A DNA stretch of 35,704 nucleotides from Hyphomicrobiales bacterium (GTDB lineage Bacteria; Pseudomonadota; Alphaproteobacteria; Rhizobiales; Rhizobiaceae). The translations under genes and the position numbers were made by a program. Every line of letters begins with the position of its first letter. The first letter of the stretch is position 1. The DNA is taken from assembly GCA_900472295.1 (NCBI GenBank), contig UCIA01000010.1, positions 1-35,704 of the forward strand, in the 5' to 3' direction. Below are positions 31,418-35,704 of the stretch, piece by piece. The notes beneath the pieces are model-generated. The model ran no database searches and was not told where the DNA came from. It saw nothing but the letters and a program-made list of their open reading frames with translations.

Positions 31418-32443
31418 CTAGCTCTTGGGCTCAGACTTGGCGTCGTAGCGCTTCGTCCACTCGTCGAGAATGGCCTTGCGATTGTTGGCCGCCCACTCGA
31501 AGTCATTGTCGATCATCTTGGACTCGATATCGGCAGGCAGGAACTCGACGGGCTTGGCGACGTTCGGCATAGCCAGAACAGCGTAACCGACATTGTACAT
31601 CTCGTTGGCCTCCTTGCTGATCGACCAGTCGAGCAGCGTTTGGGCGGCCTCAAGGTTCTTTGTTCCTGCAACGATCGCGGATGCCTCCATGTCCCAGCCG
31701 ATGCCTTCGGACGGGATGACGATATCGAGGGGCGCGCCTTCCTTCTTCGACTTCGCGGCTCGGAACTCGAAAGAGATGCCGATAACGGTTTCACCTGAGG
31801 CGGCCATTTTGCATGGCTTCGAACCGGAATGCGTGTAGGCGCCAATATTCTCGTGCAGGGCATCCATATAGGCCCAGCCATCCTTCTCGCCGAACAGCTG
31901 CAGCCAGCTCGATACGTCGAGGAAGCCGGTGCCGGACGAGGCCGGGTTCGGCATCACGATGTGACCCTTGTATTCCGCCTTGGTGAGGTCTTTCCAGCTG
32001 GTCGGCTCAGTGAGGCCAAGCTTTTTGCCCTCGACCGTGTTGAAGCAGATCGAAGCGGCCCAGGCGTCCATTCCGACCCAGGCCGGTGGCGTGTCCTTGT
32101 CGACGAATTTCGGCTTGAGCAATTCGACGCCTTTTGGCGCATAGGGCTCGAGCATGCCTTCGGTCTTCAGCACCAGAAGCGATGTGGCGGCAAGGCCCCA
32201 GACAACGTCGGCCTGCGGATTGTCCTTTTCAGCCAAAAGCTTGGCGGTGACGACACCGGTGGAGTCGCGGACAAAGTTCAGTTTGATGTCGGGGTGGCTC
32301 TTGGTGAAGGTCTCGGCATAGCGGGCCAGATCCTCGGCTTCAATGGCGGTATAGACGGTCAGTTCGGTCGTTTCGGCAAAAGCGGCCGATGACATCAATG
32401 CGGCGGCGAAGGCGGCAAGTATGGTTACATTGCGTAATTTCAT
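31418..32443 (-). CDS. putative 2-aminoethylphosphonate ABC transporter substrate-binding protein
   Basis: A 341-residue periplasmic binding protein with a Sec signal peptide (MKLRNVTILAAFAAALMSSA, cleavage expected after AFA at about residue 23). The mature protein starts ETTELTVYTAIEAEDLARYA. Landmarks include VTAKLLAEKDNPQADVVWGL, MPNPASSGTGFLDVSSWLQL, 'GEKDGWAYMDAL' and 'IVIPSEGIGWDMEA'. These resemble the PhnS2-type proteins annotated for 2-aminoethylphosphonate and, more distantly, iron(III)-binding proteins. Substrate assignment rests mainly on the adjoining phosphonate catabolic genes. ATG at 32443 has a ggggaa site upstream. First gene of the importer operon. Confidence 0.85.
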   Translation of the reverse strand: MKLRNVTILAAFAAALMSSAAFAETTELTVYTAIEAEDLARYAETFTKSHPDIKLNFVRDSTGVVTAKLLAEKDNPQADVVWGLAATSLLVLKTEGMLEPYAPKGVELLKPKFVDKDTPPAWVGMDAWAASICFNTVEGKKLGLTEPTSWKDLTKAEYKGHIVMPNPASSGTGFLDVSSWLQLFGEKDGWAYMDALHENIGAYTHSGSKPCKMAASGETVIGISFEFRAAKSKKEGAPLDIVIPSEGIGWDMEASAIVAGTKNLEAAQTLLDWSISKEANEMYNVGYAVLAMPNVAKPVEFLPADIESKMIDNDFEWAANNRKAILDEWTKRYDAKSEPKS

Positions 32444-32753
32444 GATTCAGTTCCCCTGTGATTGATGGCACATTCTGCGATGTACTGAGACGACCATGCT
32501 TTTGGACCTTCTGGCCCTTGCGCTGGTGGAAGTCGCCGTTGTGTCAACTTTGGGGAGTGGCGATCGATAAGTAAAATCTATTTATTTTATGCTACCAAAG
32601 CTTTTTCTGATATCTGTCATGGAACTGTCGTGCAGCGGTCACGAAGCCGTCGCGGGGCGGCAGCCGGCCCAATAGAAGCAAGGCATTGCAGCCGACGCAT
32701 CGGCTCACCAACACGTCGCCTCGAAGCGAGAATTCGGACGAGGCGTGAGCCGC
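32444..32753. other. 310-bp gap upstream of the importer operon
   Basis: This region separates pbfA from the binding-protein gene and should hold the importer promoter. It contains an AT-rich core (about 32569-32612, gtaaaatctatttattttat) in otherwise GC-rich DNA and a Pho-box-like direct repeat at 32614-32631. No open frame is supported. Confidence 0.6.
32614..32631 (+). promoter_or_regulatory. Pho-box-like direct repeat
   Basis: The sequence is CTGTCATGGAACTGTCGT: two 7-mers (ctgtcat, ctgtcgt) with an 11-bp period. This matches 13 of the 14 conserved positions of the PhoB box. It lies 171 bp upstream of the binding-protein start, but it points away from that gene. Either PhoB works here in reverse orientation or the match is accidental. 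Confidence 0.4.
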
Positions 32754-34109
32754 TCAGGCCACCAGTACCGATCTTTCGACGATGTCGAGTGCACGGTCGA
32801 GATCCGCTTTTGCAATGATCAGCGGCGGCGACAGCGTCAGCACATTACCCTGGCTGACCTTGAAACTCAGACCCTGCTCGAGGCAGGCGTAGAAGACGCG
32901 TTCGGCGAGCTCCCGCGCCGGCTGGCGCGTGGCGCGATCCTCAACCAGCTCGACGCCGACCATCAGCCCCCTGCCCCTGACGTCGCCGACATGGCGCGAG
33001 CGTGCCATCAGCTCCTGCATGCGTCCGAGCATATGCCGGCCAAGTTCAGCCGCGCGCTCGACCAATCCTTCTTCGAGGATGATGTCGATGGTCGTCAGTG
33101 CAGCGCGCGTCGTCACCGGGTTCTTCTCATGGGTGTAGTGGCCGATGGCAAAGCCGCCGGTGACATCGAGATCGCGGCGCGCGATCACCGCGGCGATCGG
33201 CAGGATGCCGCCACCAAGCGACTTGCCGAGCACGACGATATCGGGTGTCACATCATCATGCTCGTGGGCGAAGAATTTTCCGGTCTTGCCGAGGCCGGTC
33301 GGGATCTCGTCGAAGATCAGCAGCGTGCCGTGCCGGTCGCAGGCCTCGCGCACGCGCTTCCAGAAGCCGGGCGGCGGCGGATTGGGCGTTGCCCGCATCG
33401 GCTCGGCAACGACCGCCGCCACGTCCTGCTCGCGGCCGAGCACATAGGCGATCATGTTGGCGCAGGCGAGCCCGGAGGCTTCGAGCGTATCGTGGCCGTA
33501 GGGGCAGCGATAGCCGTCCCAGGGCGCGACATGCTCGGTGCCGGTCATCATCGGTCCGGCTATGTGCGAGCGGAAGGTCGCCTCGCCGCCGACGCTGGCC
33601 GCACCGAAGCCGGCGCCGTGAAACGCATCCCAGAACGACACCGTCTTGAAGCGGCCGGTGGCGGCGCGCGCGATCTTCAGCGCCACCTCGATGGCGTCGG
33701 ACCCTCCGGTGGTGAACAGCACCTTGCCGAGATCGCCGGGCGCCAGTGCTGCCAGCTTTTCGGCGAGCTCAACTGCAGGCTCGCAGGTGAAGCGGCGCGG
33801 CGCAAAGCAGAGGTCGTCGAGCTGCTTCTTGATCGCGGCCACCAGCCTTGGATGGCCATAGCCAAGATGATGCACGCTGTTGCCGTGAAGATCCATGAAC
33901 CGGCGGCCGGCGGTGTCCTCGATCCAGATGCCCTCGGCCTTTGCGATCGTCGACAGGCAGGGACTGGACAGGCTCTGGTGCATGAAGGCGGCCGCGTCGC
34001 GGTCGAGCAGGCTGCGGATGCGGGGATCGTCCTGGCCGGAATCCCAGCGGCCGCGCGCCGCTGTCGTGTTGGAATCGCCCTCGGTATGCACGAGCTCTTT
34101 GATCGCCAT
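32754..34109 (-). CDS. pbfA: class-III PLP enzyme, probable (R)-1-hydroxy-2-aminoethylphosphonate ammonia-lyase
   Basis: A 451-residue fold-type-I PLP protein of the class-III aminotransferase superfamily. The cofactor lysine is in VVLGKSLGGGILPIAAVIA, the phosphate-binding part in FTTGGSDAIEVALKIARAAT, and the aspartate pairing with the pyridine in LIFDEIPTGLGKTG. PbfA-type enzymes from this superfamily remove ammonia from R-1-hydroxy-2-aminoethylphosphonate to give phosphonoacetaldehyde, and are found beside phnWX or phnWAY. The location between phnY and an aminophosphonate importer supports that role. An ordinary aminotransferase acting on aminoethylphosphonate cannot be excluded. ATG at 34109 fits the ggag site best; ATG at 34112 is an adjacent alternative. 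Confidence 0.78.
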   Translation of the reverse strand: MAIKELVHTEGDSNTTAARGRWDSGQDDPRIRSLLDRDAAAFMHQSLSSPCLSTIAKAEGIWIEDTAGRRFMDLHGNSVHHLGYGHPRLVAAIKKQLDDLCFAPRRFTCEPAVELAEKLAALAPGDLGKVLFTTGGSDAIEVALKIARAATGRFKTVSFWDAFHGAGFGAASVGGEATFRSHIAGPMMTGTEHVAPWDGYRCPYGHDTLEASGLACANMIAYVLGREQDVAAVVAEPMRATPNPPPPGFWKRVREACDRHGTLLIFDEIPTGLGKTGKFFAHEHDDVTPDIVVLGKSLGGGILPIAAVIARRDLDVTGGFAIGHYTHEKNPVTTRAALTTIDIILEEGLVERAAELGRHMLGRMQELMARSRHVGDVRGRGLMVGVELVEDRATRQPARELAERVFYACLEQGLSFKVSQGNVLTLSPPLIIAKADLDRALDIVERSVLVA

Positions 34110-34130
34110 CATGGTCTCCGAAACGCGAAT

Positions 34131-34153
34131 GAGGGAGCGTCGAACGCTCCCTC
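34131..34153 (-). terminator. perfect hairpin between phnY and pbfA
   Basis: A 10-bp perfect stem (gagggagcgt / acgctccctc) with a 3-base loop fills the 71-bp gap between the two genes. There is no U-tract after it on the minus strand. It probably adjusts relative expression or mRNA stability and is unlikely to stop transcription fully. Confidence 0.5.
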
Positions 34154-34180
34154 CATTGTCTGCCAATCAATGTTGTCCGG

Positions 34181-35638
34181 TCAGGACCAGGGCAGCGAAA
34201 ATGTCTTCACATTGGTGTAGCTCTTCATCGCCTCGATGACGCCTTCCTTGTAGCCATTGCCTGAGTCCTTGATGCCGCCGAAGGGCGACATCTCGATGCG
34301 GTAGCCCGGCACTTCCCAAATGTTGACCGTACCGACCTCAAGGCCGGCAATGTATTTCTGCATGCGCGGAAACGAGTTGGTGCAGACGCCCGATGACAGG
34401 CCGAAGGCGGTCGAGTTTGACAGTGCAATCAGTGCCTCGTCATCGTCCGGCGCGCGCACGATCGGGATGATCGGCCCGAAGGTTTCTTCCATGACCAGTT
34501 CCGATGTGTGCGACACGCGGTCGACGACGATCGGCGGCAGCAGCGCGCCTTGGCGGCCCGGATTGTAGAGAATGTCGGCGCCTTGCTCCGCAGCCATGTA
34601 GACACGCGCTTCGAACAGCGCCGCCGCCTTCTCGTGCACGACGGTGCCGAGGTCGGTCGCGCGGTCCATCGGATCGCCGAAGCGGATCTTCTTCGCCCGC
34701 TCCAGCACCATCGGCACGAAACGGTCGGCGACGCTTTCCTGGACGAGGATGCGCTTGACCGCGGTGCAGCGCTGGCCGGAGTTTTTTGTCGCTCCGGCCA
34801 CTGCCAGGTCCGCCGCCTTTGCCAGATCCTCGTCCGACAAATCGTTGAGGATGATCAGCGGATCGTTGCCGCCGAGTTCGAGCACCTGGCGCTTGTAGCC
34901 GGCGGTGCGGGCGATCATCTTGCCGACCGGCACGCCGCCGGTGAAGGTGATCAGGTCGATGTTCTCATTGGTGATCATCTCGTTGCCGATATCGGCCGGC
35001 CATCCCGTCACCACCGACAGCATTTCCGGCGGCAGGCCGGCTTCGTAGAGAATGTCCGCAAGCAGCAGCGCCGTCATCGGCGTCAGTTCGGTCGGCTTGA
35101 CCACCACGCAATTGTTGGTGGCGATCGCCGGTGCCACCTTGTGCGAGACCATGTTGAGCGGATGGTTGAACGGCGTGATCGCCGAGATCGCCTTCAGCGG
35201 CTCGCGCGTGGTGAAGATCTTGCGCGCCTTGCCGTGCGGGGTGAGATCGCAGGAAAAGATCTGGCCGTCATCCTGGATGCACATCTGCGCCGACAAGGTG
35301 AACACGTCATAGGCGCGGCCGACCTCGTAGAGCGAGTCGGTCTTGGAGATCCCAAGCTCGAGCGTGATGAGATCGGATATTTCCTCACGGCGCGAGGCCA
35401 GCGCTTCGGCTGTGCGAAACAGGATCTGCTGGCGCTCGTAGCGCGTCAGCTTCGACTTGTAGCCGGCAGCGATCTCGAAGGCTTTTCGCGCATGTTCGGC
35501 GCGGCCGGCAGGCACGGTGCCGACCACCGCATTGGTGTAGGGATAGTGGACGGGAACGACATCATCCGCGTCGACCTTGCGCCCCGCAATGCGCATCGGC
35601 TCGTGGCGAACCTTGATGGACGTATCGAGTTTGGTCAT
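34181..35638 (-). CDS. phnY: phosphonoacetaldehyde dehydrogenase
   Basis: A 485-residue NAD(P)-dependent aldehyde dehydrogenase. The active-site segment is [16 protein letters not shown] with the catalytic cysteine, and the general-base glutamate is in [12 protein letters not shown]. The coenzyme region includes '[22 protein letters not shown]' and FTGGVPVG. Length and sequence resemble PhnY of the PhnWAY route, which oxidises phosphonoacetaldehyde to phosphonoacetate for cleavage by PhnA. The specific assignment depends on that resemblance and on the neighbouring PbfA-like enzyme and importer. ATG at 35638 ([14 protein letters not shown]) is used. It overlaps the stop codon of the upstream gene by four bases, and the open frame continuing to 35692 belongs to that gene's region. 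Confidence 0.85.
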   Translation of the reverse strand: MTKLDTSIKVRHEPMRIAGRKVDADDVVPVHYPYTNAVVGTVPAGRAEHARKAFEIAAGYKSKLTRYERQQILFRTAEALASRREEISDLITLELGISKTDSLYEVGRAYDVFTLSAQMCIQDDGQIFSCDLTPHGKARKIFTTREPLKAISAITPFNHPLNMVSHKVAPAIATNNCVVVKPTELTPMTALLLADILYEAGLPPEMLSVVTGWPADIGNEMITNENIDLITFTGGVPVGKMIARTAGYKRQVLELGGNDPLIILNDLSDEDLAKAADLAVAGATKNSGQRCTAVKRILVQESVADRFVPMVLERAKKIRFGDPMDRATDLGTVVHEKAAALFEARVYMAAEQGADILYNPGRQGALLPPIVVDRVSHTSELVMEETFGPIIPIVRAPDDDEALIALSNSTAFGLSSGVCTNSFPRMQKYIAGLEVGTVNIWEVPGYRIEMSPFGGIKDSGNGYKEGVIEAMKSYTNVKTFSLPWS

Positions 35639-35704
35639 GTGCTCTGCTCCGGCAGATTCTTGTGCGAGTCGCGGCGGAGGATCGACCCCCACTCCGGCCC
35701 TTCG
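35635..35704 (-). CDS. C-terminal end of an unidentified gene upstream of phnY
   Basis: Only the last 22 codons are in the window: [20 protein letters not shown] followed by S-T and a TGA. The stop overlaps the phnY start as ATGA, a sign of translational coupling, which makes this frame likely to be real. The fragment is too short to name. By context it should be another phosphonate gene, but I do not recognise it as the end of PhnA or PhnW. Confidence 0.55.
   Translation of the reverse strand, partial: EGPEWGSILRRDSHKNLPEQST

Noticed and set aside
32745..34220. A 491-codon plus-strand frame opposite pbfA
   Set aside because: It is a shadow of the PLP enzyme on the minus strand, and no family features are seen.
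1..35704. tRNA genes, CRISPR arrays, insertion sequences or prophage genes
   Set aside because: No cloverleaf-like sequence, regularly spaced direct repeats, transposase or phage protein was recognised. The repeats found are palindromic and dispersed.

Overview
The window looks like chromosome from a high-GC alphaproteobacterium of the Rhizobiales, most like Mesorhizobium or a close relative in the Phyllobacteriaceae. The signs are strong GC bias at third codon positions, several families of rhizobial intergenic palindromic repeats, a DUF768-type small protein, a DUF1127 protein, a DUF3422 protein, and an rsmE-gshA pair. The genus is an inference from these features, since no database search was possible.

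Positions 1-15.9 kb are ordinary core and metabolic genes: the start of a DUF3422 protein (-); a GntR regulator with lldD (L-lactate oxidation); a PPP-type metallophosphatase; a possible 46-residue exported peptide (-); a class-I glutamine amidotransferase (-); a conserved hypothetical with a CxxC motif; rsmE; gshA; a DUF937 protein with internal repeats; a DUF1127 protein (-) divergent from a LysR regulator; a CHASE4-like/GGDEF/EAL c-di-GMP protein (-); xseA; a DmpA/P1-family peptidase; and a DUF768-like small protein (-).

Positions 16.5-27.7 kb are a complete assimilatory nitrate module, all on the minus strand, in the order nasT-nasS, then nrtA-nrtB-nrtD-nirB-nirD-nasA. NasS (nitrate-sensing, NrtA-like, no signal peptide) and NasT (ANTAR antiterminator) are expected to control the downstream transport and reductase operon. 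The 341-bp gap between nasS and nrtA carries an NtrC-type dyad, a sigma-54 -24/-12 promoter, a small hairpin with an A1/G4 hexaloop, a second candidate hairpin overlapping the 5' arm of a strong intrinsic terminator, and the U-tract of that terminator. This is the arrangement expected for NtrC activation plus NasT antitermination. A 154-bp palindromic element (two 44-bp arms, 66-bp spacer) occurs twice in this operon. One copy lies in the nirB-nirD gap. The other sits in frame inside the nasA coding sequence, adding about 51 residues to the nitrate reductase.

Positions 27.9-35.7 kb start with the C-terminal remnant of a LacI-type regulator (+). A phosphonate module on the minus strand follows: an unidentified upstream gene (last 22 codons only), phnY-like phosphonoacetaldehyde dehydrogenase, a class-III PLP enzyme resembling PbfA, and a three-gene ABC importer (binding protein, ATPase, two-module fused permease) of the putative 2-aminoethylphosphonate type. 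Import would supply the aminophosphonate, the PLP enzyme (and probably PhnW outside the window) would make phosphonoacetaldehyde, and PhnY would oxidise it to phosphonoacetate. A Pho-box-like direct repeat lies upstream of the importer. No tRNA, rRNA, CRISPR array, insertion sequence or prophage gene was recognised.
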